From contig MKTZ01000014.1 of NCBI GenBank assembly GCA_001898505.1, positions 62,001 through 126,000 on the forward strand: a stretch of 64,000 nucleotides of DNA, in the 5' to 3' direction. A model generated the notes under the pieces. It was not told the DNA's origin and searched no databases. It saw only the letters and a program-made list of their open reading frames with translations. Shown one piece after another: positions 33,893 through 43,106 of this stretch. The translations under genes were made by a program, and so were the position numbers. The number at the start of each line of letters is the position of its first letter. Position 1 is the stretch's first letter. Source of the DNA: Sphingobacteriales bacterium 50-39. GTDB taxonomy: Bacteria; Bacteroidota; Bacteroidia; Chitinophagales; Chitinophagaceae.

Positions 33893-36046
33893 CTATTGTA
33901 TTAATCCAATTGGATCATAATTTCTCTGCCGAACGAGAGAAGTTACACCTTTATCCAGCAGATAGACCCGGTCCGCCATTCTGGTGAGAGAGTCTTTGTG
34001 GGAGATGATCAGCATACCCGCCTTTTTTTTGAATTTCAGCAGGACGTCGATCACGAACGCCTCGGTAGCGGCATCCATGGCGGCAGTGGGCTCGTCCAAT
34101 AGTATCAGCTGAGGATTTGCATACAGGCAGCGTGCCAGGGCCAATAGCTGCTTCTGTCCCCCCGACAGCGCCACTCCGCCCTCACCTAGTATCGTTGCAT
34201 ATCCTTGCGGGAATGTCTCAAACCATCGGTCAAATCCAAATCTTTGGCAGAACTGCGGCACCTTATCAGCATGCTCCGGGGAATGGTCCAGACATATATT
34301 CGCCAGCAGGGAGCCACTGAATACTGCTACTTCCTGTGGTACTACACCGATGAGCTTTCTCCATGTCATTGTATCGATGGAGCTGAGATCCTCGTTGTTT
34401 ATCAGAATAGCGCCGCCCTCACCGGGATAGAATTTCTGCAATACCTGGAGTAGCGTACTTTTCCCCTGACCGCTCTCGCCTGCGATGGCAATGATCTCTC
34501 CTTTCTCCACCTCGAGGGTAATATCTTTCAGCAGTAATTTCCTACCGGGGTGCCGGAACCCCACTTGCTGCATGGATAGTTTCCGGAATTCGATCGGATC
34601 ACCACCGGCAATCGGGTCGCTACCGGCAGCGCCGGGATCATATTCGGGTTCCAATATGGTAAATTCATACATCCTGTCCAGCGCCACCACTGCCTCCTGT
34701 ACCTGCAGATTGGTCAGGGCCACCTGTACAGCCGTCGTCATGAGCAACCCCGACAGCTGGAGAATAGCAATCATCTGACCCATGTGCAGCGAGCCATTCA
34801 AAGTGCCCAATGCGCCCCATGCAATGATAGTCAATCCAAAAAGGGCAGCTGTTATTTCCAGGACCGTGCTAAACCGTACCCGCACCCTTCCCAATTGCCA
34901 TACCGCACCCTGGAAGGCGGCAAATATATCCCGGGCGATGCCGGCAAACAGGCTTTCCCGATTCATCACCTTAATGGTATGGATACCCCGGATGCTATCT
35001 ACATAATTGCTTTCATTCCGGGCATGCGCTATCATGACAGACCGCTGTTCCAGAATGATCTGCTTTTCAAAATATTTTACGATACCATATATGACAGGCA
35101 GCATCAGCAAACAAAAAATACCGATGTGCCAGGAATAAATGAATAGCAGTAAAAGGGTGGCCAGTAATACCAGGGCTTGAATGGACATTTCACCTAATAT
35201 ATAGCTCATGGCCTGCTGTATACGCAAGGTGTCGTTCAGCCGGGCGATAAGGTCGCCCGTTTTCCGGCGGTCAAAAAAAAATTTATCCAGGTAAAGGATG
35301 CTCCTGAAAAAGTCACCGGTGAGTCTTGTGTTGAACCCGTAGCCCTGTCGGATCAATAAAAATTGCCGTGCGCGGGAGAAAAGGCTTTTTATGATCAATA
35401 GCAGGCCCATTAGTACAAGTCCGATATACAGCTCCTGACGTCGCCCGCCGGGAAGGATATGATCGACCAGCCGCTGTGAAAAAACCGCCGTGCTAAGGTT
35501 GAGCAAGGCGCAGATGATGCCGACGATGACAGCCGTATACAACAAATGAATATCTTCCTTTAGCATTCGCCCCAACCAGCTCAATTTTTTTTGTCGCTGC
35601 CGCTGCCAGCGAGCCAGTTTTGCACCGGGCTCTAGGAGTAATACCGTTCGGGTAGTCCATATCTTCTCCAGTTCCTGCTTCTCCATCCTGATCAATCCTA
35701 TCGCAGGGTCTCCGATGAGGAGACGGTCTGCCTTCTCCTCAGGATAATAGACCACATAATGTAACATTGTAGCATTTATCGTAACAGGCAGGATGCATGG
35801 ATATTGTACGTCTTGTAGATCTGCAACACTTCCGGCCTGTGCGCCTTGTGGCGTCAGACCCGCCTGGCTGGCTGCCTGATGCAGACCCAGCAGCGTAGTT
35901 CCATGAGTACCGGCGCCGCTCCACTCGCGCAGTTTCTCGACTGACAGGTCTGCCTGATAATAACCCAGGATATTACGCAGACAGGCTACTCCGCAATCAT
36001 GCTGGTCCTGTTGCAATCGGAAGTTTCGGGGTAATTTGCGTTTCAT
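33893..36046 (-). CDS. Peptidase-C39-containing ABC exporter for a double-glycine peptide
   Basis: 717 residues: an N-terminal C39 cysteine protease (about 1-130, Cys in QHDCGVACLRNIL, His in NATMLHYVVYY, Asp in LLIGDPAIG), six membrane segments (about 165-420), and an ATPase with Walker A GESGQGKST, signature LSGGQKQLL and Walker B LILLDEPTAAMD. Such PCAT exporters cut the leader after Gly-Gly and secrete the peptide. The only obvious substrate is the peptide encoded at 36816-37025, two genes upstream. No HlyD-type adaptor is adjacent. Confidence 0.94.
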   Translation of the reverse strand: MKRKLPRNFRLQQDQHDCGVACLRNILGYYQADLSVEKLREWSGAGTHGTTLLGLHQAASQAGLTPQGAQAGSVADLQDVQYPCILPVTINATMLHYVVYYPEEKADRLLIGDPAIGLIRMEKQELEKIWTTRTVLLLEPGAKLARWQRQRQKKLSWLGRMLKEDIHLLYTAVIVGIICALLNLSTAVFSQRLVDHILPGGRRQELYIGLVLMGLLLIIKSLFSRARQFLLIRQGYGFNTRLTGDFFRSILYLDKFFFDRRKTGDLIARLNDTLRIQQAMSYILGEMSIQALVLLATLLLLFIYSWHIGIFCLLMLPVIYGIVKYFEKQIILEQRSVMIAHARNESNYVDSIRGIHTIKVMNRESLFAGIARDIFAAFQGAVWQLGRVRVRFSTVLEITAALFGLTIIAWGALGTLNGSLHMGQMIAILQLSGLLMTTAVQVALTNLQVQEAVVALDRMYEFTILEPEYDPGAAGSDPIAGGDPIEFRKLSMQQVGFRHPGRKLLLKDITLEVEKGEIIAIAGESGQGKSTLLQVLQKFYPGEGGAILINNEDLSSIDTMTWRKLIGVVPQEVAVFSGSLLANICLDHSPEHADKVPQFCQRFGFDRWFETFPQGYATILGEGGVALSGGQKQLLALARCLYANPQLILLDEPTAAMDAATEAFVIDVLLKFKKKAGMLIISHKDSLTRMADRVYLLDKGVTSLVRQRNYDPIGLIQ

Positions 36047-36054
36047 GGTAATTG

Positions 36055-36741
36055 TTATGAGGCATTGATCGTCAGAAATTCGACACTGGTGATCCAGCCC
36101 AAAAGAGCTATTCCGTAGGTGCTTATTACCAGGGCAAGCATCTTTCCCAGCGGCTGTCCGAGGAAGTAACGAAGCCCCGCCGCCAGCAGGAACCAGTAGG
36201 CTATTTCGAAGAGGTTCAGCGTTTGAAGCGGGTACATCAGCCAGCGGGGCGCGCCGCCAGGGGGGAGGAAACTATATAAGGACAGAGGAGCAAATTCCTG
36301 CATATCCTGCAGCCGGCTGATGGGGTGGGAAAAGGCCAGCAAAAGGAGCTTTAGCAAGGCGTAGGCTACAAAAGCAGATTCGGCAAAGAGGGATATTTTG
36401 AATGCCGTGCCGAATGATAATTTATGGCCCCCCAGGAGCGCACCGGCCAGGAGGCAAAAGGCAACCGCGGCCGCCCGGAGCAGCAAGCCTACAGGCACCA
36501 TGGAGTAGATCAACGGGCCAAACCGATGCTGCAGCTCGATGAGGGAATAGACCCTGGCCTGATCTGCGTGGGCCCCCACACTGTTTAAATACACTTCATC
36601 GGTGAGCACCGATGTCCGGATCCACCAGGCGGAGAACATATAAATAAAGGACCAGGCGACGATCAGCCAACCGCCATGGATGGTATAAAGAGATGAGCCG
36701 GAAGGAACAGTGGGCCGTTCTTCGATGGTTAAATGATTCAT
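36055..36741 (-). CDS. Five-helix membrane protein of the peptide-export cassette
   Basis: 228 residues. ATG at 36741 (MNHLTIEERPTVP) is chosen; the frame is open upstream but passes through a hairpin and into the peptide gene. It has about five hydrophobic segments, with Yip1-like blocks KLSFGTAFKISLFAESAF and TLNLFEIAYWFLLAAGL. Function unknown; an immunity or export-accessory role is suggested by its position between the secreted peptide gene and the C39 exporter (8 bases before the exporter start). Confidence 0.72.
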   Translation of the reverse strand: MNHLTIEERPTVPSGSSLYTIHGGWLIVAWSFIYMFSAWWIRTSVLTDEVYLNSVGAHADQARVYSLIELQHRFGPLIYSMVPVGLLLRAAAVAFCLLAGALLGGHKLSFGTAFKISLFAESAFVAYALLKLLLLAFSHPISRLQDMQEFAPLSLYSFLPPGGAPRWLMYPLQTLNLFEIAYWFLLAAGLRYFLGQPLGKMLALVISTYGIALLGWITSVEFLTINAS

Positions 36742-36760
36742 ACAGCAGCGATTAAAGAAA

Positions 36761-36797
36761 GAAGGATGATGACCACGGGGAGTAATCACCATCCTTC
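36761..36797 (-). promoter_or_regulatory. Attenuator-like hairpin between peptide and transport genes
   Basis: On the minus strand a 12-bp stem (36797-36786 with 36772-36761, one G.T pair) with a 13-base loop is followed by a pyrimidine-rich stretch (TTTCTTTAAT). It lies 18 bases after the peptide stop. Partial termination here would give more peptide mRNA than exporter mRNA. Confidence 0.55.
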
Positions 36798-36815
36798 CAT
36801 GAGAGGGACGGAAGT

Positions 36816-37025
36816 TTAGAGATGCAGACCGATACCGATACCAAGGCTGGTACCACCACATCCGCAACCGCCGGTGCTGGCGGAGATGCCGATGGTAAGA
36901 GAAGCGCAGAGAGAGGTCAGACAGCCGAGAGTGGATACAACTCCACCAACAACATTACATACGTTGACGCTGTCACATCCACCACCCTGGATCTGCTCCA
37001 GGGAAGAACGTTCTAACATTTTCAT
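36816..37025 (-). CDS. Double-glycine-leader, Cys-rich secreted peptide precursor
   Basis: 69 residues. ATG at 37025 (or 37019) gives a leader MKMLERSSLEQIQGG, with the hydrophobic spacing and Gly-Gly cut site of C39-processed peptides. The predicted core is about 54 residues, Gly-rich and hydrophobic, with six Cys and a C-terminal Leu. No lanthionine, radical-SAM or other modification enzyme is adjacent, so disulfides are the simplest cross-link. It could be a bacteriocin or a signalling peptide. An open frame back to 37052 lacks leader character. Its exporter is encoded downstream, and an XRE regulator is divergent. Confidence 0.85.
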   Translation of the reverse strand: MKMLERSSLEQIQGGGCDSVNVCNVVGGVVSTLGCLTSLCASLTIGISASTGGCGCGGTSLGIGIGLHL

Positions 37026-37082
37026 AAACTGAAGTTTTGCAAGCCGCACCACAAGATCGTGATGTAGCGTAAAATTCCTCTA

Positions 37083-37103
37083 CAATTGCTGGATATCCAA
37101 TTG
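37083..37103. promoter_or_regulatory. Nested palindromes in the divergent peptide/XRE promoter region
   Basis: CAATTG (37083-37088), TGGATATCCA (37090-37099, perfect palindrome) and CAATTG (37098-37103) lie in the 253-base gap between the divergent peptide gene and the XRE gene. They are candidate binding sites for the XRE regulator. A near-consensus -7 (TATCTTTC) lies further right, about 95 bases before the XRE start. Confidence 0.35.
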
Positions 37104-37278
37104 CTTAGATTGATAGCTCATCCGGGTTGCGGATAATTTAGCCTCTTCTCACATAAAGTAAATCCAACAGTCGTATTTTTTCGTATGTATCTTTCCTTTG
37201 CTGATTGTACCCCCCTTTTTTGACCCAATCTGTCCATGTCTCAACGTGTTGGATTAGTTAATCAAACCGTATCACCGT

Positions 37279-37683
37279 ATGAATGGACAAAAGTTGAGGA
37301 TCCTTCGGGAGTTTCGTAACTACTCCCAAGCTCATATCGCTTGTAAACTGGGGATCAGTCAAAACGCGTATTCGCGGATCGAGAACAATCAGACAAAGCT
37401 AACGACCGAGCGCCTGCAGAAACTGGCAGATATCCTCGGCGTCCCCCCGGAAGAATTGCTCTCAGAAAAAGATCCGATCATTCATTTTTCCTTTTCCCGG
37501 TACGAAGCCCTATCCGGCGAGAAGGAAGAGCGCTATCAGGAAATGATAGAGAACACCCGGCAGCATTTCACGCAGGTGATCTGCAGCAAGGATGAAAAGA
37601 TCGCCTATCTCGAGAACGAGATCAACACCCTGCGTAAAGAGAGAAAAAAGATCATCCAGATGATCGAGCGGCTGACCAGTTAG
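37279..37683 (+). CDS. XRE-family helix-turn-helix regulator with coiled-coil tail
   Basis: 134 residues: an XRE DNA-binding domain (about 5-60: KLRILREFRNYSQAHIACKLGISQNAYSRIENNQTKLTTERLQKLADILG) and a C-terminal coiled coil (about 85-130, rich in Lys/Glu and heptads), suggesting dimerisation. It is divergent from the peptide cassette and is its likely regulator. Its stop overlaps the stop of the convergent SusD gene by 4 bases. Confidence 0.9.
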   Translation: MNGQKLRILREFRNYSQAHIACKLGISQNAYSRIENNQTKLTTERLQKLADILGVPPEELLSEKDPIIHFSFSRYEALSGEKEERYQEMIENTRQHFTQVICSKDEKIAYLENEINTLRKERKKIIQMIERLTS

Positions 37684-38981
37684 TTGGCTGTCTCGGATAC
37701 TGGAATGGGGAATGCTGACCAGACCTGGTCTCCGGACCGGTCGATCGGTAGCGTATTTAAGAGATTGTACCGACGCAGATCGATCCAGCGGTGTCCCTCG
37801 CAATACAATGAATACCGGCGCTGGTAGAGCATTTCCGACGTCAGCGCGCCCTGGGTCACAGGACCGCTGTATGGTGTCAGATTGTGTGCGGCCCGGATGA
37901 CATTGAGTGCATTTATTGCATCGGGAAAATGAGATAGCTGGATGTTGGTTTCGGCGTAGATCAGGATCAGCTCTTCATTGCGAATGATGGGAATAGGCGC
38001 CGTACTGGAGGTGTAAACCCATACATCGCGGTCGCTGGCAAGCCCGTTGAGAGAGGCGGTTCCGCTCGTCCGGTGAGTGGCTTTCCCGATACGATCGTCA
38101 CCTGCAAGGATATCCGCGGCATAGGAAGGATGTGCCACCCGCACTTCGCCCGTTGTATTTTGTGGGATAAAGAAGGAATTCAACTTATCACCGGAACCTG
38201 TGCCGAAGACATGAAAAACGCCGTCACTGAGGGCGCCATTGAGATGGAGAAAGGAGCCATTCAGGTCGGCGAGCGCCTGTGACCAGTTGGAACGGTACAC
38301 ATCGACACGTGCTGCGAGAGCCCGATTGAATTTTACGAGTCCCGGTGCGTCGCTGTAATTTCCAAACCCTGCCAGTGTAAAAGCTACCGAGGCGTTGGTC
38401 AGTTGGGTTTGTCCGGAATCAAGCAATGAGGAAATGGCTGCCAGCCCAGCGGTATAGCTGACAAACGGGCCGAGATTCGCGGGATCGCCCACGTTCACGC
38501 GAATGCCGTTGGTATCTGTAAGGTTCAGGCAAAGCAGGAGCTGGTAAGCTTTAATGGTCTGGGCAAAACCAATATAGCCCGCACGCTGGGCTGCCGTTAT
38601 CGTTTTCGAATGGGTGGCAGACTCGATGAGCACATTGCAGTTCTTGACTACCTGGTACCGGGAGGCCCAGGGGTTGACAATGTAAAAATTGCTATTGCTC
38701 AGGGCCGCTCCGTTGGCGCCGAGAAGATCGGTGACGTATCGTGGTTCGGAGGGGGAGAAATGATACAGCTCCCTTCCGATGGTACCGCAGTCGTCGAGAT
38801 AAAGCGCCAGGTTAGTGCGCAGACCCGATTCGGTGCCGCTGACGAGGTTGTTCAGTTCGCCTGCCGTAGCGTTAGCGATAAAGTCTTGCACGGTGGCATT
38901 GTTGAGGTTGCCGAAATCTTTCTTACAAGCACCGATGAATAGTGACAGGCAGATCAGCGGCAGGATAATATTATTTCTCAT
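37680..38981 (-). CDS. SusD/RagB-family surface lipoprotein
   Basis: 433 residues with a lipobox (LFIGACKKDF). The SusD fold is indicated by the early NLVSGTE region, YQVVKNCNVLIESA, GYIGFAQTIKAYQLLLCLNL and the C-terminal RRYSLYCEGHRWIDLRRY. It should cap the adjacent SusC channel and bind its substrate. Last gene of the AhpD-like/MFS/SusCD operon, 17 bases after susC. Confidence 0.93.
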   Translation of the reverse strand: MRNNIILPLICLSLFIGACKKDFGNLNNATVQDFIANATAGELNNLVSGTESGLRTNLALYLDDCGTIGRELYHFSPSEPRYVTDLLGANGAALSNSNFYIVNPWASRYQVVKNCNVLIESATHSKTITAAQRAGYIGFAQTIKAYQLLLCLNLTDTNGIRVNVGDPANLGPFVSYTAGLAAISSLLDSGQTQLTNASVAFTLAGFGNYSDAPGLVKFNRALAARVDVYRSNWSQALADLNGSFLHLNGALSDGVFHVFGTGSGDKLNSFFIPQNTTGEVRVAHPSYAADILAGDDRIGKATHRTSGTASLNGLASDRDVWVYTSSTAPIPIIRNEELILIYAETNIQLSHFPDAINALNVIRAAHNLTPYSGPVTQGALTSEMLYQRRYSLYCEGHRWIDLRRYNLLNTLPIDRSGDQVWSAFPIPVSETAN

Positions 38982-38998
38982 ATTTTTATTGATGATGG

Positions 38999-41950
38999 TT
39001 AGAATTCAATGGCCAGGTGAAAATCGGCGCGTTTTGACGCGGGGTAGGGGTCAACGTCGACGCCTGTGGAAAAGCCGGTGCCGAAATTGGATACTTCCGG
39101 ATCGTAGGATTTGTATTTTGTAATAGTGAGATAGTTGTTGAGTGAAACGCCGATCCGAACGCCTTTGATGTAGCTGGTGGGGAGATGTGGAAGTGTGTAG
39201 TACAATCCGATCTCCCGCAGGCGAAGATAGCTGGATGTCTCTACGAATTCATGTGCGTCCGTCCCAACCTGCATGATACGATAGACGCCGTCAGGAACTC
39301 CCAATTTGTTGGTGACCCTGTCATAGTCCACGCTGGTGCCGCCAAAGTCATTTTCCAGCGTAGTGAGATTTACGTTCTGGCCGCCTTTCTTCCAATGCAG
39401 CAGGAAGCGCAGACTGAGGTGATCGGCGAAAGTGATCTCGTTATAGGTGTTCATCTGGAAGTCTGGCTCTGCGTCTCCGAGTTTACTGATGCCGCCTTTG
39501 CCGTCGAGGCCCAGTATCTGGGTGGCCGACTTACCCTGTTGTATCTGAAAGGACCCCAGCACATAACCAAATGATCCCTGGGGAACGCTTGGTATGGTAA
39601 GTTTGGTCACCTGTGAGCGGTTGAGCCAGAAATTGACGCTGGTATTCCATACGACCTTTCGGGTCTGGACCGGACGTGCATTCAGCCCAAGCTCTATCCC
39701 CCTGTTGCGCAGGTCGCCCGCGTTGACCCAGGCATTGGTAAAACCGGAAGAGGCGGGCAGACTGCTTTGCATAAGGAAGTCGTTAACCACCTTGTTATAC
39801 CATGTAAATACAAGTCCGAGGCGGTCTTTTAACAGGCTGATGTCGATGCCCGTCTCGAACTCCTGCTGTCTTTCCGGCTTTATACCAGCCTGTCCTTCCT
39901 GGATATTTACGATCACACCGGGATTGCCGGCGATATTCGAGATGCCGAAAGCGGTGAACTTGCTGCCGTACGCCGGGACATTGTTCGCCTGCCCATAGGC
40001 GGCCCGCAGCTTGATGTTGGAAAAGAGCCCATCCGGAATCAACCCGGATTTCGTCAGGTTCCAGGAGATACCACCCTTGGGATAAATATAGTATTTGCCG
40101 ACATCACCATTGTTGGATGATCTGTCGAAGCGGATGCCTCCGGTAAGGGTAAGCGCATCGTTGATGTTTGCCTCTTCCTGGATAAATAGGCCGCTGTTCT
40201 GGTATTTGGTCCGCAGTTGGGTGGCGTTCAGAGCGCCCGCCTGATCGACATTGCTTTGGCCGGAGATTAGTTGTGTGGCGATGTTGAGGAGATTGTTGTA
40301 ATCGCCTGTTTCCTGTGTCAGGCCGGCGGAAGTGGTCAGAGACAGCCGGTCGGAAGCGGTCCAGGTATTGACCAGCGACAGGATGAAATTGGTGTTGAGA
40401 TTATTGGTATTGCCTACGAGCGAGGTTCCCTTGTTGATGGACTGGAACTGAAGGGCCGCGGGAAACAGGACATTCGTCTGGAGGGAATAGAAATCAAAGC
40501 CTCCCACTCCTACCAGCCGGGTACTGCTATGACTGCTGCGCTGCAAAAGTGCATCCAGGTTGACACCTGTTATAAAACGGTTTACCGATTCGTTGTTTTT
40601 CATGAGAGCGACCGTCTGCAGAGGGTTGGAAGCGCCAAATGGGTTATTGGGATAATTGCCGTTGGCATCCGGATGTAATTGGGCAAAGGAAGGGGTAGAG
40701 GAAAGCGCGATGCCCGGGGAGACGCCCGTGTTGTCATTTCCTGAGAGACCCCGGTCTGAAGATGAGTTGATATAGGCAGTGCTCAGCCCGAGCTTGATGT
40801 TGTCCGTCAGTTTGTGATCGACATTGAGCCGGAGGCTGCTATTGCGGTATCCGGTGTTCTTTACAATGCCTCCTTCGTCCTTCTGCGCGGCGGAGAAATA
40901 CACTCCTGTTCTTGTGGTTCCGCCGCTGACGCTAAGGACAGTATTGCGGGCAAAACCCGTATTGCCGTACAGCTCTTTTTCATAGTCATAGATCTGATGG
41001 TTGGCCTGGGCGGTCGTAAACTGTTGAGCGAGCAGGACGCTGGTAGCGCTGTCCCTGCTGAGGCTGGCAGCTCTTTGCGCGGTGAACTGCCTGACGCCGA
41101 GTAGTTTGCGTACCTTTATAAATCCAAGGTCCTGGGCTACGCTGACCTTTGTCCTGCCTTCCCTGCCTTTTTTGGTCGTGATCACAATGACGCCCGCAGC
41201 CGCTCGTGATCCATATACCGCTGCGGCGGACGCGCCTTTCAGAATTTCTATGTTCTCGATATCTTCCGCCCGCAGGTCTGCGATCCTGCTGGAGGGATTA
41301 TCCTGGTTGGAAGTCGGGGCTCCGCCGGCGAGGGCGCCGGTGACGACATTTAGACCCGCCGAAGTGAAGCTGTTGTCGACAAAAACCCCGTCGATGACAT
41401 ACAGGGGTTGCGTATTACCATATACAGAGGTCACACCGCGGAGTTTGACAGAGACACCGCCGCCCGGCGCTCCCGTATTGGCATTGATATAAGCGCCCGT
41501 GACCTTCCCTTCCAGGGCGGCGTCAAATGTCTGGGCAGGTGCAACACCGTTCAGCTCTTTGGAAGAGATGGTGGAAACGGCATTGGCGAGGTTGCGGCGC
41601 TTAATGGTTGTAGCAAGACCGGTGACGACGACTTCGTCGAGATGGGTGATATCTTCTTGTAACTGGATGGCCAGATCGCCTTTAAGATGGGAGGCGTCGA
41701 CAGTTATTGTCTTATAGCCGGCCGCGCTGATGATTATCCCTGACCCTGCGGGTATTTCGAGCTTGAATTTACCGTCAACGTCGGCGCTTGCCCCGCGTTT
41801 GTTGGACTGGATAAGAATGGAGGCTCCGGGTATCGGATGACCTGCACCATCGGCGATAGTACCGGCGGCGGTGACGTTTTGGGAAAAAACCTTCCCCGGC
41901 AGGATGGCCATGATGGCTAGCCCCGCCAAAAGCAGTAATAGATATTTCAT
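38999..41950 (-). CDS. SusC/RagA-family TonB-dependent outer-membrane transporter
   Basis: 983 residues: signal peptide (LLLLLAGLAIMAILPGKVFSQ), carboxypeptidase-like domain (about 27-110), SusC-type plug with VVVTGLATTIKRRNLANAVSTIS, VTSVYGNTQPLYVIDGVFVD and the IEILKGASAAAVYGSRAAAGVIVITTKKG end, and a long beta-barrel ending in Phe. It should import an oligomeric or lipophilic nutrient together with SusD. The neighbouring genes are AhpD-like and MFS genes, not glycosidases, so the substrate is unlikely to be an ordinary glycan. Confidence 0.94.
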   Translation of the reverse strand: MKYLLLLLAGLAIMAILPGKVFSQNVTAAGTIADGAGHPIPGASILIQSNKRGASADVDGKFKLEIPAGSGIIISAAGYKTITVDASHLKGDLAIQLQEDITHLDEVVVTGLATTIKRRNLANAVSTISSKELNGVAPAQTFDAALEGKVTGAYINANTGAPGGGVSVKLRGVTSVYGNTQPLYVIDGVFVDNSFTSAGLNVVTGALAGGAPTSNQDNPSSRIADLRAEDIENIEILKGASAAAVYGSRAAAGVIVITTKKGREGRTKVSVAQDLGFIKVRKLLGVRQFTAQRAASLSRDSATSVLLAQQFTTAQANHQIYDYEKELYGNTGFARNTVLSVSGGTTRTGVYFSAAQKDEGGIVKNTGYRNSSLRLNVDHKLTDNIKLGLSTAYINSSSDRGLSGNDNTGVSPGIALSSTPSFAQLHPDANGNYPNNPFGASNPLQTVALMKNNESVNRFITGVNLDALLQRSSHSSTRLVGVGGFDFYSLQTNVLFPAALQFQSINKGTSLVGNTNNLNTNFILSLVNTWTASDRLSLTTSAGLTQETGDYNNLLNIATQLISGQSNVDQAGALNATQLRTKYQNSGLFIQEEANINDALTLTGGIRFDRSSNNGDVGKYYIYPKGGISWNLTKSGLIPDGLFSNIKLRAAYGQANNVPAYGSKFTAFGISNIAGNPGVIVNIQEGQAGIKPERQQEFETGIDISLLKDRLGLVFTWYNKVVNDFLMQSSLPASSGFTNAWVNAGDLRNRGIELGLNARPVQTRKVVWNTSVNFWLNRSQVTKLTIPSVPQGSFGYVLGSFQIQQGKSATQILGLDGKGGISKLGDAEPDFQMNTYNEITFADHLSLRFLLHWKKGGQNVNLTTLENDFGGTSVDYDRVTNKLGVPDGVYRIMQVGTDAHEFVETSSYLRLREIGLYYTLPHLPTSYIKGVRIGVSLNNYLTITKYKSYDPEVSNFGTGFSTGVDVDPYPASKRADFHLAIEF

Positions 41951-41963
41951 GTTGGTTAGTGGT

Positions 41964-42530
41964 TTATATACTTACAGGTTGTGGTGTGGAAAATATATGG
42001 TTGCCATATCCTTTTTCTGCTATCTGCCTGCCTCTTGCATCATAGCTGGCGAGATCCATAGGAGTCTTGGCGGCGAGGCCGTCGACATAGCGGTTGAACA
42101 TGCAGAAAGCGGCAGCGATGAGCACGGTGTCGTGTATCTCCCGGTCGCTCGCGCCATGGCGACGCGCATCATCGATCTGCCCGGGCGTAACTGCTTTTCC
42201 ACTTTTCTGTACACTGGCGGCAATGGTGATGAGCGATTTAAGCTTTTCGGAAATAGGTGCATTGCGATAATCCTTTCGCACCTGGTCGACCAGTGCTTTA
42301 TCTCCGTTGAGATATTGACAGGCAGTAGCGCCATGACTGGTATGGCAATAAAAGCAATCGTTGAGGTAGCTGACATGGGTAGCGATGAGCTCGCGTTCGG
42401 CACGACTGATGCCTTCGTCATCCCTCAGTAGAATATTAGCCAGTTGACCCATGGGGCCTGCTGTTTCGGGCCGGAATGACAAGAGTCCCCGGATCCCCGG
42501 TAGATCATTATCCAAATTGATGTGTGGCAT
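41964..42530 (-). CDS. AhpD/carboxymuconolactone-decarboxylase-family protein, copy 4
   Basis: 188 residues, one of four paralogues in this operon. The AhpD-type redox motif is complete: ERELIATHVSYLNDCFYCHTSHGA (E...CxxCxxxH, about residues 40-65), so a disulfide-dependent peroxidase or similar thiol oxidoreductase is likely rather than a true carboxymuconolactone decarboxylase. C-terminal HGASDREIHDTVLIAAAFCMFNRYVDGLA is shared with all copies. Last of the four, 13 bases before susC. Confidence 0.9.
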   Translation of the reverse strand: MPHINLDNDLPGIRGLLSFRPETAGPMGQLANILLRDDEGISRAERELIATHVSYLNDCFYCHTSHGATACQYLNGDKALVDQVRKDYRNAPISEKLKSLITIAASVQKSGKAVTPGQIDDARRHGASDREIHDTVLIAAAFCMFNRYVDGLAAKTPMDLASYDARGRQIAEKGYGNHIFSTPQPVSI

Positions 42531-42545
42531 AATAGAATGATTGGG

Positions 42546-43097
42546 TTATTTATAAAGATCAAAGTCGGCATATCCTTCAGCTGCGCGTATTGGCGCCCGG
42601 TCGACATAGAATTGCCGGTCTTGCGGCGCCCAGGTTGCCAGACCGTCCACATACCGGTTGTACATACAAAAGGCTGCTGCGATGAGCACAGTATCGTGTA
42701 TTTCCCGATCCGTCGCGCCTTGTTGACGCGCTGCCTCTATCTGCTCCGGCCGGACGTTCTTTCCACCTTTTTGTACGCTGGCCGCGATGCTCAACAGGGT
42801 CTTTAGCTTATCGGAGATGGGGGTCGAAACAGGGTCGCGTTTCACCGCGTCGATAAAGGGCATGTCGCAGCCCAGGTAGTGCTGGGCCAGACCGCCGTGT
42901 ACATTCTGACAAAAGAAACAGTCGTTCAACGATGATACATATGTGCCGATGAGCTCCCGTTCGCCGCGCGACAGGGTATTATTGTCATCACGCAAAAGTA
43001 TTTCTGCCAGTGCGTTCAATGGTCGCGCTGTTTCCGGGCGGTATGCCATGGGGCCGCGGATACCCGGCAGGTCATTTCCAAGATCGATGTGTGCCAT
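42546..43097 (-). CDS. AhpD/carboxymuconolactone-decarboxylase-family protein, copy 3
   Basis: 183 residues with the redox motif ERELIGTYVSSLNDCFFCQNVHGG (E...CxxCxxxH). It is closest to copy 4 in the region around the motif (both have NDCF-x-C). The start is 9 bases before copy 2 ends on the other side and 15 bases separate it from copy 4, consistent with one transcript. Confidence 0.9.
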   Translation of the reverse strand: MAHIDLGNDLPGIRGPMAYRPETARPLNALAEILLRDDNNTLSRGERELIGTYVSSLNDCFFCQNVHGGLAQHYLGCDMPFIDAVKRDPVSTPISDKLKTLLSIAASVQKGGKNVRPEQIEAARQQGATDREIHDTVLIAAAFCMYNRYVDGLATWAPQDRQFYVDRAPIRAAEGYADFDLYK

Positions 43098-43106
43098 GTT
43101 GGGGTT

